Assembly: GCF_002923755.1 (NCBI RefSeq)
Contig: NZ_PGFZ01000002.1
Span: forward strand, 314,195 to 378,194
Direction of reading: 5' to 3'
Length of the DNA stretch: 64,000 bases
From: Methylovulum psychrotolerans
GTDB lineage: Bacteria > Pseudomonadota > Gammaproteobacteria > Methylococcales > Methylomonadaceae
This document shows positions 46,874-56,575 of this stretch, piece after piece. A model generated the notes under the pieces. The model searched no databases and was not told the DNA's origin. It worked only from the letters and a program-made list of their open reading frames with translations. The translations under genes and the position numbers were made by a program. The stretch's first letter is position 1; the number at the start of each line of letters is the position of its first letter.

Positions 46874-49180
46874 ATGAAGAAGGTTTTTTGGGCCGTGAGT
46901 TTGTTGGCTGTGGCGGCCGGGGGTAGGGCGGAGGAAGCGGCAGTTGATTTGGAGGCTGTCGAGGTGGTTGGGGTCTCCCCCATGCAGTCGGTGGGCGGGG
47001 TGTCGGTTGATAAAATCCCGGCGGCGGTGCAGACGGTGTCTTCGGCGCAATTGCAACAGGCGCAAAGCCTGTCGTTGGCGGAGTATCTTAACCGTTATTT
47101 AGGCAGTGTCCATATTAACGAGGCGCAGAATAATCCGTTGCAGCCGGATATTTATTATCGCGGCTTTGTCGCGTCGCCGCTGCTGGGGTTGCCGCAGGGC
47201 TTGTCTGTGTATGTCAATGGGGTGCGCTTTAACGAGCCGTTTGGCGATTCGGTCAATTGGGATTTAATTCCGCCTGGAGCACTTGAATCGACTACGCTAC
47301 ACGGCGGCTCCAATCCGGTTTATGGCCTGAACACCTTGGGCGGGGCGGTGGTGATGAAAACCAAGACCGGATTTTCTGCGCCCGGCCATCAGCTTGAGGT
47401 GTACGGCGGTTCGTTTGACCGCCATGTTGAGGAGATCACCAGCGGCGGCAATAACGGTAAGCTGGGCTATTTCTTGGATTTGCGCAGTTTTGAAGAGCAA
47501 GGTTGGCGGGATTTTTCGCCGTCGGCGGCGAAACAGGCCTTAGGGACGTTAAGCTGGCATGGCGATAGAGGCGGTTTGGATTTGACGGTCGCCGCCAATG
47601 ATAACGATTTGCGCGGTAATGGCACGGCGCCGGTACAGTTGTTGGCGCAAGACCGCAATGCGGTGTTTACCCATCCCGACCAGACGGTCACGCGCTTGTT
47701 CTTTACCGAATTGGCGGGCAATTACGCGCTGAATGACACGGTCGAGCTGACGGGTAATGTCTATTTTCGGCAAAACCGGATGCGTTCGTTTAATGGCGAC
47801 AGCAGCGATTATAGCGCTTGTGCCGATAACGCGGCGTTGTTATGTACTGGTGAAGGCGACCCGGTGTTGGACACCCAAGGCAACACGGTCAATTTTAGTG
47901 AGAGCGTCGATGGGGCGACCAATAACGTCAGCTATACCAATATGTATACGCGTGGCGGTACGGCGCAGGCGTTGTTTACGCACGATGTCTGGGCGCACGA
48001 AAACAGTTTGGCGGTGGGGGCCAGTTATGACAATGCCGATGTGCATTTTGGCTCGGATACCGAACTGGCCGAATTGACCGCCGACCGTGGCACTATCGGC
48101 AGCGGCATTTATGTCGATGAATCGAGGGTGCGCTTACATACTCATAGCGATACGGTGGGGTTTTATGCCACCGATAGTTTATCCATTACCGATAAGCTGA
48201 CGGCGACGGTTGCCGGGCGCTATAACCATATTGATCTGGCGATGGCGGACGGTTATATCAATGCCGACCGCAACTTGAATGGCCAGCATATTTTCCAGCG
48301 CTTTAACCCGTCAGCGGGCTTGACTTATCAAGCTTTGCCGAATGTTGCGGTATATGGCAGTTACAGTGAATCCTCCCGCGCCCCGACCCCGATGGAGTTG
48401 AGCTGTGCCGATCCGGCTGCCCCCTGTAAGTTACCGAATTCGTTTGTCAGCGACCCTGAGTTAAAGCAGGTGGTCGCCAATACCTTTGAAGGGGGCTTTA
48501 AAGGGCATTTAAAGGGGCTGTTGGGGAAAGGTGACGGGCAATGGAATTTAGGCTATTTCCATACCGCCAATGAGAACGACATTATTTTTCGCCGCGATTT
48601 TTCCAGCAATTTCAATAATCAAGGCTATTTTAGCAATGTCGGTAAAACCTTGCGGCAAGGTTTGGAAATGGGCAGTAACATTACTTATCCGCAGCTATTT
48701 GGCCGGATTGACGATTGGCATTTTTCGGCCAATTATACCTATCTGAATGCCATTTTTCTCGACGGTTTTGGTATACAGAATCCGCTTAACCCTGAGCAAA
48801 TTATCGCCGTACAATCTGGCGACCGTATCCCGGGCATTCCTGAGCATTTACTCAAATTGGCGGTGGGGGTGGATTTATGGCGGAAGTGGTCGATAGGCGT
48901 AAATGGTTTGTATAGCGGCAGCCAATATTATCGCGGTGATGAGGCGAATGTCACCCGGCCATTGGCAGGTTACTGGCTGTTTAATGCCACAACGGAATAT
49001 AAAGTTAGCCCACATGTTACCGTGTTTGCTAAGTTGGACAATATTGCCGATGAACGTTACAGTTCGTTTGGTATGTACGGTAATGCCGCCGATGTGTTGG
49101 GGAGCAAATTTAATGACGGTCGCTTTATGTCACCGGGTGCGCCCCGGGCCGGATGGGTAGGGCTGCGGTTGACGTTTTGA
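46874..49180 (+). CDS. TonB-dependent outer-membrane receptor
   Basis: 768 residues. A signal peptide (1-19), a plug domain (DKIPAAVQTVSSAQLQQAQS, GVRFNEPFGDSVNWDLIPPGALESTTLHGGSNPVYG) and a 22-strand barrel ending WVGLRLTF with the terminal Phe. The TonB box is probably near VEVVGVSP. The ligand is not evident; homologues without an assigned substrate are common. The gene faces lnt head to head and has no other transport gene beside it. Confidence 0.9.
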   Translation: MKKVFWAVSLLAVAAGGRAEEAAVDLEAVEVVGVSPMQSVGGVSVDKIPAAVQTVSSAQLQQAQSLSLAEYLNRYLGSVHINEAQNNPLQPDIYYRGFVASPLLGLPQGLSVYVNGVRFNEPFGDSVNWDLIPPGALESTTLHGGSNPVYGLNTLGGAVVMKTKTGFSAPGHQLEVYGGSFDRHVEEITSGGNNGKLGYFLDLRSFEEQGWRDFSPSAAKQALGTLSWHGDRGGLDLTVAANDNDLRGNGTAPVQLLAQDRNAVFTHPDQTVTRLFFTELAGNYALNDTVELTGNVYFRQNRMRSFNGDSSDYSACADNAALLCTGEGDPVLDTQGNTVNFSESVDGATNNVSYTNMYTRGGTAQALFTHDVWAHENSLAVGASYDNADVHFGSDTELAELTADRGTIGSGIYVDESRVRLHTHSDTVGFYATDSLSITDKLTATVAGRYNHIDLAMADGYINADRNLNGQHIFQRFNPSAGLTYQALPNVAVYGSYSESSRAPTPMELSCADPAAPCKLPNSFVSDPELKQVVANTFEGGFKGHLKGLLGKGDGQWNLGYFHTANENDIIFRRDFSSNFNNQGYFSNVGKTLRQGLEMGSNITYPQLFGRIDDWHFSANYTYLNAIFLDGFGIQNPLNPEQIIAVQSGDRIPGIPEHLLKLAVGVDLWRKWSIGVNGLYSGSQYYRGDEANVTRPLAGYWLFNATTEYKVSPHVTVFAKLDNIADERYSSFGMYGNAADVLGSKFNDGRFMSPGAPRAGWVGLRLTF

Positions 49181-49238
49181 CGGCGCGTTAGGTATAAAGC
49201 TCTTATTTGCCGCTAATAAGGCATAGGGCAGCGTATTA

Positions 49239-49292
49239 CGCCATGTCCCTCCTACACCTGCCAGTCCAGTGTAGGGTGGACATGGCGTTTTT
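49239..49292. terminator. Bidirectional terminator between the TonB receptor and sulfotransferase genes
   Basis: CGCCATGTCC-CTCCTACAC pairs with GTGTAGG-GTGGACATGGCG over about 18 bp, with TTTTT on the plus side. It ends the receptor transcript and perhaps the opposing one. Confidence 0.8.
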
Positions 49293-49340
49293 ATTTAACG
49301 GGATTGCTTTTTACGCGGGGTATCGGCAAACGCTTGGCTG

Positions 49341-50366
49341 TTAAGGGGCGGGCGTATGTAGATCAAAGCTGTCTAAGGCGGTTTTTGCCCATAGGCGTTT
49401 AGCGGCAAACAACTCGACGTTCTCCTGTTCGGGGTACATGGAAAAATCATCATTGAACAAATCTACACCAATCCGTTCCTGTAAAGCGTTGTTGGTTTCC
49501 GAGCAGGCCTGGAAAAAACGCATAGCCAGTTGACGGTTGGGATAATAGGTTCCGCCTTTAAACAATTCGGTAATCTTTTGTGTTAATTGGTTGCGCTTGC
49601 GGGCGGCCGGTTCCGGTAACTCCAGCCGCCCGTCTTTAATCCGTTCATTCAGTTCTAAGATCAGGCAGGCCGCTTCTAGCGACAACGACTCATTTTTACG
49701 TTCGGTCATGGCTAAACCGAGTTCAGGGGTCAGTTTTGCGGTGGCACAAAAATCCAAGACCACATTGCCAGCAAGGAGCTTTTCCCGCGCGAATGGCTTG
49801 ACAATGATGTTGTTGCTGCCAAATACCTCCGCCCAATTATCATAAATGGTATCGAAGCGGTAATAGTAGTTGCGGGCGGCCCCCACGTCCAAATGCTGGG
49901 CGGGAGTAAAGCCGACCAGCAGGGCAGTGGAATACAGGGACACTGCCATTAAATCTTGCCGCCGGAAATAGACCAAGACTTTAATATCCGAAAAATACCG
50001 TTCCAAAAGTGCTTTTATGGTTTCGATTTGCCCGATGCTGGTGACATTCGAATGAAGATGTTCGTTAGATATAATGGCACTGCGATAGTCATGGCGTTTA
50101 AGCTCATCGCTCAGGTGTTGTTCTAACCTTAAGCAAAACTCGGCATGTTTTTCCGCGCTATTAATTCCTAAATTTTTGTTGCCGAAAGACCATGGCCTCA
50201 GCTCGGCATAAGCGGCCAATTTGATATGATTTTTGTCGCCTAGGCTACTAGGATACAAGATACCCGCTTGTTGTAAACGGCGGCGGTTATGCGCTAAAAA
50301 CTCTTGTATCGACGTTGTGCCTGTCTTTTCGGTACCAATATGTAACAGCAGGGTCGGTTTTGTCAT
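49341..50366 (-). CDS. Sulfotransferase-like protein
   Basis: 341 residues with the 5'-phosphosulfate loop HIGTEKTGTTSIQ at 9-21 and a second PAPS-contact stretch (VYFRRQDLMAVSLYSTALL, residues about 130-150). It probably moves a sulfate from PAPS to a carbohydrate or protein. The gene follows the large glycosyltransferase on the same strand with a 201-base gap that holds a strong hairpin, hinting at surface-glycan modification. Confidence 0.7.
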   Translation of the reverse strand: MTKPTLLLHIGTEKTGTTSIQEFLAHNRRRLQQAGILYPSSLGDKNHIKLAAYAELRPWSFGNKNLGINSAEKHAEFCLRLEQHLSDELKRHDYRSAIISNEHLHSNVTSIGQIETIKALLERYFSDIKVLVYFRRQDLMAVSLYSTALLVGFTPAQHLDVGAARNYYYRFDTIYDNWAEVFGSNNIIVKPFAREKLLAGNVVLDFCATAKLTPELGLAMTERKNESLSLEAACLILELNERIKDGRLELPEPAARKRNQLTQKITELFKGGTYYPNRQLAMRFFQACSETNNALQERIGVDLFNDDFSMYPEQENVELFAAKRLWAKTALDSFDLHTPAP

Positions 50367-50462
50367 CGGTCGTTGTAATCGTTAAATTAAGCGGCGTTAG
50401 CCAATAGTATTTTGGGGTCAGTCGGCTGTTAGCTTCAGACGAGGCATCGGCGTAACCTGTGT

Positions 50463-50497
50463 GTTACCCTGCCTATACTCAGTATAAGCAGGGTAAC
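50463..50497 (-). terminator. Hairpin between glycosyltransferase and sulfotransferase genes
   Basis: GTTACCCTGC pairs with GCAGGGTAAC around CTATACTCAGTATAA, which itself pairs, giving a long nearly perfect stem. No T-run on the minus strand; a repeat or a transcript-processing element is possible. Confidence 0.4.
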
Positions 50498-50567
50498 ATA
50501 ACGGCAATAGTCAAATTAATAGTCTAGGTCACTATAGAGGTATTGCAAGTGAAATGCGATAAGTTTA

Positions 50568-53500
50568 TTACAAGGAAGTCCGCGTTTTGTTGACCGCTAA
50601 GGCTTGGTTGTCGGTAGAGGCAAAGACATCGCAGGTTTCCAAGGCTTTTAGCATCAATTTGCGGCCATTTTCAAAAGAATAATGGCGGGCGGCAAATTCA
50701 CGCGCGGCAATGGAAGTTTTTTCCCATACGCTTTGGTCAATATACAGCTCAGTGACGGCATCTGCCCAGTCCTGCGCCGTTTCGGCGATCATGACTTCCA
50801 GGCCGTGGCGTAGCGGTGTGCCTTCGGCGGCGATGGGGCTGAGCACTGACGGCGTACCATGCGCGAGTCCGTCGATCACTTTACCTTTAATGCCTGCACC
50901 TGTCAGTAACGGGGCGACAAAGACTTTACAGGTATTGTAAATGTCGGCAACATCTTCGATGTAACCTTCGACGATAACATCGTCGCAGGCCAGTTTTTCC
51001 AGTTCCGGCGGTACATTGCTGCCGTAAATGCGGAATTTGGCATCGGGCAGTTGGTAGCGCAAGATTGGCATCACTTGGCTGATGAAAAACAACACCGCCG
51101 CTTTATTGGGCGGATGGCCGAAACCGCCTAAAAAGGCGATGTCTTGGCGGTCGGCAAAACCTGGAATGTCGTCTTTGATGTCCACGACCCAAGGGCAGGT
51201 GACAATTTTGGTGCTATTGAGGTTATGCGACAGCACCACGGCATGTTCAATCGGGTTGTAGGATAACACCACGTCCACTTGCCGCATAATCGACAGTTCA
51301 TCCTCCCGGATAACACAGGCTTTGTTAATCTGTTCTTGGTCGTTGCGCTCGATGCCTTCGCGCAGTTCGCGCAGGAAATGCAGGTCGGCATTGCAGAACA
51401 GGACTTTCGCGGTCGGCGCGTATTGGCGTACCCAATGCAGTTGGTTTTTGGCGACGTAGTAACGGGTGATGTAAACCACATCAAATTCACTGCCGCGCTT
51501 TTCCATAAACGTTTGCATGCTGTATTCAAACGGCGCGTAGATGACCTCAATGCCAAGCCGTGGGGTTTGGTAATCAATCACTAAGGCGCGATGGTTGATG
51601 CCACGGTCTTTGTTCAGGTCGACCTGCTTGCCTTCTTCGCCGTTGAAACGGCAGCTATTGATCCATTTTTGCTTGAATTTAGGCCGGTTGATTTCCTGAT
51701 AGCGCTTCGTGCCGGAGGTGACGCTGGTGCCGCTGCTGATGCCTTCAAAGTGATAGACGATGGACAGGGGGACAAACAGGGTTTTATAGCCTGCCGCCCG
51801 GACTTTAAAGGCCAGGTCGGTGTCTTCAAAATAGGCAGGGCAATACTCTTCGCTAAAGCCGCCGACTTGTTTCCATAAGGCGGTAGTCAACATGATGGCC
51901 GCACCGGACAGATAATCGGCTTGGCGGGTGTAGCTAAACCGGGGTTCGTGCGGATTGCCGCTGCGCCCGTAATTCCACGGGTTGCCGCTGCTCCAGACAA
52001 TCCCGCCCGCTTCCTGTAATTTACCGTCGGGATACAGCAATTTAGAGCCTGCCAAGCCGACTTTGTCGAAACTCTCAAAGGTGAAGATCAACTCATCCAA
52101 CCAATGCACGGTAGGTTCGGTATCGTTGTTGAGCATGACGATATACTGGCCTTTGGCGATACTTGCGCCCCGGTTACAGCTACGGATAAAGCCTTGCGAG
52201 GTTTCGTTGCGCAAGTATTGGATGCCGTCCACATAATCCAGGACATCCACGGTATCGTCGCTGGAGCCGTCATCGACCAGAATCACTTCGAAGCTGGCTT
52301 TGTTGTACGCAAACAAGAGGGCGACTAAGCAATAATAAGTGACCGGAAACTTGTTGTGGACAGGCACCACGATGCTGACATCGGGTGTTTCAACTACCGG
52401 AAAGCTGAGGTGTTCAAAGTGGCGGATTTTGTCAAACCCCGCCACCAGTTGCTCATGCAGCCGACCTAAGCAGGTGACGTGCGCAACTAAGGCCGCCAGC
52501 GCTTCACCGTCTTTATTGCCCGCTGCGGCAGACAAGGCCAGTAAGGAGGCACGCATGGCCTCGTAGCGGTAGGCGGCGGCGGGGGATAGTTTGGCGGGCA
52601 GAGGTTTGGCGGCATATTTTTGCAGCACATCCCAAGGGGTCAGTTGTGGTGGGGTGATTTCCGCCAGTACGCCGATCAGTTTGCCCGAAGGCCGGGCTTT
52701 GACTTCCAGAAGGTGAGGGCGGCCATCCAACAACTGTACGGGCAAGGCGATGTTAAACCCAAAAACTTGCGCGTTGTCATCGGCTTTTGCCGAGGTGGTG
52801 TCTATGACAAACAGCCCGTCGACATACAATTCGACCCGCATATCAGGCTGTGAAATCCAGCCGATGACGCGTGAGCCTTCGAGTTGTTCGAGCTTGCCGT
52901 GGACATCGGTTGCATAGCTGAACGTCTTAGGCGAGCCTTGGGCAGGTAAGCCGCTATTCCGGTCGATCAGGATGATGGTGTGCTGTTCGCCATCATAAGC
53001 GTGTTCGGGTAATTGAAACTGGATATAGGCCAGTTGGGTGTGGTCACATTTGCGTAAGGTTTGCCAGCCTTCGACGCTAATCAATGATTTTTCCCATTTT
53101 AACGGTGTTTTGTCTTCACCAGCCAGCAAAGTGAACGCCGGTTGGGTAAAAAACAGAAAGCTGTCTTTTTCTAAGGATTTGGCTGGAAATTTGCGTACCA
53201 GTAGGCGGACAAAGGCGGCTTTTTTGGGGGCTTGTAAATATTCGGTAATGCTAATATAGCCTTCTAAGTCCCTGCCGCCCAGTTTGCCTTCGGGGATGTT
53301 GGTTTCTTGGCGGGTGATGATTTTGTACTGCGCGTCATAGACTTCAATAATATAGCTTGCCAAGCAACGGTGCAGGCCGAAATGGCCGCCCAGTTGATAA
53401 TGCCCGTTAGCGTCGATCGGGATAAATTCGCCGACCACCGGGTCGATATAGACCATATCGACGCTATTGTCGATACCGGCATTTTGATAGATATAGAGGG

Positions 53501-53816
53501 TATGGCCGTTATACAGCGACCATTTTTCGTTCAGGTCGCAACCTAAGCTGGCTAGGTTGGCATGTGATGGGTCGATGGCCCAGTAAGCGGGCTTATGCTC
53601 AAAGCCAGCATCGCAGATTTGGTTGATGTTCAGTAACAACGGCTGGTCTTTGGCTTCGGGTGCGTCCGAAGCGTCCAATGATTTGATGAACTCGTTATCA
53701 ATTAATAAATCGACGCCGCCGCCTTCACTGACTAGCTTTTTTTGTACTACGGCGGCATTCAAAAAACCGTCACAGGATAAAAATAGACTTCTTATTTTAG
53801 GATCACTTATGCTCAT
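50568..53816 (-). CDS. Two-domain glycosyltransferase (GT2 followed by GT4)
   Basis: 1082 residues. The first about 400 contain beta-rich carbohydrate-binding-like material, followed by a GT2 domain (about 478-720): DVSIVVPVHNKFPVTYY, DDGSSDDT, the DxD-like NNDTEP and GAAIMLTTALWKQVGGFSEEYCPAYFEDTD. A GT4-like domain (about 800-1060) has VFVAPLLTGAGIKGKVIDGLAHGTPSV. It probably builds a polysaccharide or glycoprotein glycan. AAGGTA precedes the ATG. A small open frame ends over its first codons (see next). Confidence 0.88.
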   Translation of the reverse strand: MSISDPKIRSLFLSCDGFLNAAVVQKKLVSEGGGVDLLIDNEFIKSLDASDAPEAKDQPLLLNINQICDAGFEHKPAYWAIDPSHANLASLGCDLNEKWSLYNGHTLYIYQNAGIDNSVDMVYIDPVVGEFIPIDANGHYQLGGHFGLHRCLASYIIEVYDAQYKIITRQETNIPEGKLGGRDLEGYISITEYLQAPKKAAFVRLLVRKFPAKSLEKDSFLFFTQPAFTLLAGEDKTPLKWEKSLISVEGWQTLRKCDHTQLAYIQFQLPEHAYDGEQHTIILIDRNSGLPAQGSPKTFSYATDVHGKLEQLEGSRVIGWISQPDMRVELYVDGLFVIDTTSAKADDNAQVFGFNIALPVQLLDGRPHLLEVKARPSGKLIGVLAEITPPQLTPWDVLQKYAAKPLPAKLSPAAAYRYEAMRASLLALSAAAGNKDGEALAALVAHVTCLGRLHEQLVAGFDKIRHFEHLSFPVVETPDVSIVVPVHNKFPVTYYCLVALLFAYNKASFEVILVDDGSSDDTVDVLDYVDGIQYLRNETSQGFIRSCNRGASIAKGQYIVMLNNDTEPTVHWLDELIFTFESFDKVGLAGSKLLYPDGKLQEAGGIVWSSGNPWNYGRSGNPHEPRFSYTRQADYLSGAAIMLTTALWKQVGGFSEEYCPAYFEDTDLAFKVRAAGYKTLFVPLSIVYHFEGISSGTSVTSGTKRYQEINRPKFKQKWINSCRFNGEEGKQVDLNKDRGINHRALVIDYQTPRLGIEVIYAPFEYSMQTFMEKRGSEFDVVYITRYYVAKNQLHWVRQYAPTAKVLFCNADLHFLRELREGIERNDQEQINKACVIREDELSIMRQVDVVLSYNPIEHAVVLSHNLNSTKIVTCPWVVDIKDDIPGFADRQDIAFLGGFGHPPNKAAVLFFISQVMPILRYQLPDAKFRIYGSNVPPELEKLACDDVIVEGYIEDVADIYNTCKVFVAPLLTGAGIKGKVIDGLAHGTPSVLSPIAAEGTPLRHGLEVMIAETAQDWADAVTELYIDQSVWEKTSIAAREFAARHYSFENGRKLMLKALETCDVFASTDNQALAVNKTRTSL

Positions 53817-54009
53817 TGCTTACCTTATGCCCATTTATGTATAAAAAACAGTTTTTTGCAAAATCAGCTATACCCTGAACAGTCAATTTTTCGGGTAATC
53901 CGTTCGTGGTGAGCTCTTCGACAAGCTCCGCCACAGGGGTTGTCTGGAGACAGCCGAACGGGTTAATCCTAAAATCGAAAACTTGACCGTTTGAAGTATA
54001 AGTAGTCAT
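53803..54009 (-). CDS. Small protein overlapping the glycosyltransferase start, with a REP-like stretch
   Basis: 68 residues from the ATG at 54009 (GGGG upstream), ending 14 bases inside the next gene's start. It reads MTTYTSNGQVFDFRINPFGCLQTTPVAELVEEL and then TVQGIADFAKNCFLYINGHKV. The central codons TPVAELVEELTTNG are encoded by a REP-like DNA element (53900-53961). It could be a translation-coupled leader or an accidental frame. No family recognised. Confidence 0.4.
   Translation of the reverse strand: MTTYTSNGQVFDFRINPFGCLQTTPVAELVEELTTNGLPEKLTVQGIADFAKNCFLYINGHKVSNEHK
53900..53961. repeat. REP-like palindromic element
   Basis: CCGTTCG...CGAACGG bracket TGGTGAGCTCTTCGACAAGCTCCGCCACAGG, the form of the widespread TTCGACAAGCTC REP sequence. 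The element lies in frame within a small open frame, so it has been read as codons. Confidence 0.65.
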
Positions 54010-54302
54010 GCCATAGCCCCACTGCCTGCTTACGTTTAGCCGTAGTCCGGGGGGGCTTTTACTGTTGCCGCACACGGGCTTAATGCCGAACACAAAAAAT
54101 ACCCTGATAGGGCATTTTTCGGGTGGTGGGATGTTAAAAATCTAAGTAGGCAGAGGGGGAGTTAAACGCTCTTAAGCCATATCATAACCTAATGGTCTAT
54201 ATACCCCAAAAAGTTGTTGAAAAACCCTGAAATAACCTTGTTATTTTAATGACAATAGGCGGGTTTTACTGTTTGCCAACTAGCAAGTATTGGCCCTTAG
54301 TG

Positions 54303-54308
54303 TATAAT
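54303..54308 (+). promoter_or_regulatory. -10 element of the aspartate aminotransferase gene
   Basis: A perfect TATAAT with no convincing -35 at 16-18 bases upstream. It lies 39 bases before the chosen start at 54347, so the more upstream ATG at 54311 is unlikely to be translated. Confidence 0.5.
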
Positions 54309-54346
54309 TAATGGCATTTTACACGCAGATTACACAGCATAATACT

Positions 54347-55528
54347 ATGAACATCCCACTATCCCACCGAGTCCAAGCCGTCAAACCCTCCCCCACTTTG
54401 GCCATCACCGCAAGAGCTGCGGCTATGAGGGCGGCAGGCCTTGATATTATTGGCTTGGGTGCTGGTGAGCCGGATTTTGACACGCCTGAGCATATCAAAG
54501 CGGCGGCGGTTAAGGCTATCGGCAGCGGTTTTACCAAATATACGGCAGTTGACGGTATCGCCAGCCTGAAAAAAGCGATTATCGATAAGTTTAAACAAGA
54601 TAATGGCTTAGTTTATCAGCCTAAACAAATTTTGGTGTCCTGTGGTGGTAAACAAAGCTCGTTCAACTTGACCCAAGCGCTATTGAATGCCGGTGACGAG
54701 GTGATTATCCCTGCCCCATTTTGGGTGTCTTATCCTGATATGGTTTTATTGGCGGACGGTGTGCCGGTGTTTGTTGAAACCACCCAAGCCCAGCATTTTA
54801 AGATGACCCCTGCACAATTGCGGGCGGCGATTACCGATAAAACCCGCTTGATTTTTATCAACAGCCCGTCCAATCCATCCGGCATCGCCTATTCCTTAGC
54901 GGAATTGTCGGCTTTGGGCGACGTGTTAAAAGCGTTTCCGAACATTATTATCGTCACCGATGACATGTACGAGCATGTATTGTGGAAAAAAGGTTCGTTT
55001 GTCAATATCTTAAATGCCCATCCTGACCTGTATGACCGCACGGTGGTGATGAATGGGGTATCGAAAGCCTATTCGATGACGGGCTGGCGCATCGGTTATG
55101 CCGCAGGGCCTGCCGATTTGATCGAGGCGATGTGTACCATCCAATCGCAAAGTACATCTAACCCGACTTCCATTTCCCAAGTGGCGGCGGAAGCGGCCTT
55201 AACGGGCGACCAAAGCTTTATCGACCAGATGTGTGTGGAGTTTAAAAAACGCCATGATTTCGTGGTTGCGGAATTAAACGGTATTGACGGTATCGAATGC
55301 TTGGAAACCGACGGCACGTTTTATGTGTTCCCTAACGTCGAAAAATTGATCGCCCGTCTGGATGGCATTAATGACGATTTGGAATTTGCCGAATATCTGA
55401 TAGAAAAAGCGGGTGTTGCTTTAGTGCCGGGTTCGCCGTTCGGTTGCCCCGGTCATATCCGTATTTCTATCGCCACCAGCATGGCGAACTTGGAAAACGC
55501 CTTGGCACGGATTAAACAGGCGATCTGA
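54347..55528 (+). CDS. Aspartate aminotransferase, class I/II PLP enzyme
   Basis: 393 residues. The fold I aminotransferase motifs are GLGAGEPDFDTPEHI, FINSPSNPSGIAYS, DDMYEHV with the PLP Asp and the PLP-binding Lys240 in MNGVSKAYSMTGWRIGY, then the C-terminal Arg in GHIRISIATS. Aspartate/prephenate-type substrate is expected. I set the start at 54347 because the promoter-like TATAAT lies between it and the earlier ATG at 54311. The stop is directly followed by an IS6-like remnant. Confidence 0.9.
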   Translation: MNIPLSHRVQAVKPSPTLAITARAAAMRAAGLDIIGLGAGEPDFDTPEHIKAAAVKAIGSGFTKYTAVDGIASLKKAIIDKFKQDNGLVYQPKQILVSCGGKQSSFNLTQALLNAGDEVIIPAPFWVSYPDMVLLADGVPVFVETTQAQHFKMTPAQLRAAITDKTRLIFINSPSNPSGIAYSLAELSALGDVLKAFPNIIIVTDDMYEHVLWKKGSFVNILNAHPDLYDRTVVMNGVSKAYSMTGWRIGYAAGPADLIEAMCTIQSQSTSNPTSISQVAAEAALTGDQSFIDQMCVEFKKRHDFVVAELNGIDGIECLETDGTFYVFPNVEKLIARLDGINDDLEFAEYLIEKAGVALVPGSPFGCPGHIRISIATSMANLENALARIKQAI

Positions 55529-55599
55529 GGTTCTGTCGCAAATGCCCCAATCTTGGTGAATAATTTGCTAATTTTTGTTGCCAGAATATTAAGATCAGC

Positions 55600-55764
55600 T
55601 TTAAAAGTGTCCACTATCCAAAAGACGTTATCCTGTACGCAGTTTTCTTCTATGTCCGGTATGGCGTTTCCCACCGCGATCTGGAAGAGATTTTGGCGGA
55701 ACACGGTGCCACCGCTTACCAGCAATTTATAGATACCGTCACGCATTGGATGCCGCAGAACGGA
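55600..55764 (+). pseudogene. N-terminal fragment of an IS6-family transposase
   Basis: The frame from 55600 reads FKSVHYPKDVILYAV then YVRYGVSHRDLEEILAEHG, matching the N-terminus of IS6-family transposases (FKGRHFxxDIILWAV...YRDLEEMLxERG). The catalytic DDE part is absent and no start codon is in frame. Not functional. Confidence 0.7.
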
Positions 55765-55854
55765 GTGCAATGGTCTTTAGAGCCATTGCACGATGGCCTA
55801 ACCGCGTGTGCCAACGTTTAACCTGCCGTTTGCTTAACGCCGGAGGCTATATCC
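55765..55854 (+). repeat. Dispersed ~90-base hairpin repeat, copy A
   Basis: Begins with the stem GTGCAATGG/CCATTGCAC around a 9-nt loop and ends GTTTGCTTAACGCCGGA plus GCTATATCC. It matches 62285-62372 on the other strand across its whole length with about 12 differences and two gaps. It lies inside the IS6-like remnant. Confidence 0.8.
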
Positions 55855-56053
55855 ATTTGGTAGGCTAGTTTTGCCCGCCAATTAGGGCGGGCTCAGCTCT
55901 TGTAAATAGTTGCGGCAGAACCTCATTTTAGAGACTGTTATCATGTTGCCCATTTTTTTCTCCTTCGTTGCCATATTTTATGGCATTCAAAAATAAGCGG
56001 TTACACGGATTTATTTACACATTCGATACAGTGGATTAATTTAAAAACTTAGT

Positions 56054-56476
56054 TTATTTCGCACAATGTGTATGGGCGACATTAAAGTCGACTTCCGTAA
56101 TGGATTCTTTGTCCATGCAAAGCCAATACGATGCCGGTTTCAATTCCGTTTTGCACGAAGCAGACAACGGCGCTGACACCGTTTTGCTAGTCCCTTTTGC
56201 CTTTTCCTGTTGCTCGAAACGCTGGGTAGCGCGTAAGCAGATATTGAAGGCTTCGCTTTGCGTATTGGGGGAGTCTGCACTACCGCCCTGTGGGGTCTTC
56301 CCTGGATGGGAGTCGGGTGATAATGCCTCAGGAGATGGACTCGGAACGGCCTCTGGAAGTTGGACTTCGTTAGATCCGGCAACCGGGACTCCTGGCGTGT
56401 TGGTAGCGGCTTTTTCGGCCTTACAAACCATCGGCAATGTCATGATTAGAATTAATCCAGCAACTAAATTACGCAT
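56054..56476 (-). CDS. Secreted low-complexity protein of unknown function
   Basis: 140 residues with a signal peptide (MRNLVAGLILIMTLPMVCKA). A proline/serine-rich linker (about 25-75) is followed by a small domain with cysteines (NICLRATQRFE, ASCKTELKPASYWLCMDKE, THCAK). GGAG precedes the ATG. No family recognised; probably a periplasmic protein. Located between the IS remnant and a PRC-barrel gene on the opposite strand. Confidence 0.65.
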   Translation of the reverse strand: MRNLVAGLILIMTLPMVCKAEKAATNTPGVPVAGSNEVQLPEAVPSPSPEALSPDSHPGKTPQGGSADSPNTQSEAFNICLRATQRFEQQEKAKGTSKTVSAPLSASCKTELKPASYWLCMDKESITEVDFNVAHTHCAK

Positions 56477-56575
56477 GTTAGAACTCCACTGAGAACGGGT
56501 TTCAAGGAAAATGATGGGTATAGATGCCGTCGCTAATTAATCAACACAGGCCGATCCGGCTTTAAGGCCAACCGC

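Larger units (their letters stand above)
55529..55922. mobile_element. IS6-like remnant bounded by terminal inverted repeats
   Basis: The ends are GGTTCTGTCGCAA (55529) and TTGCGGCAGAACC (to 55922), inverted copies matching at 12 of 13 bases and very like IS6-family ends. The 394 bases between hold an N-terminal piece of an IS6-type transposase and one copy of the hairpin repeat, so this is a deleted, non-autonomous element. No target duplication is visible. It begins at the base after the aminotransferase stop. Confidence 0.75.
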
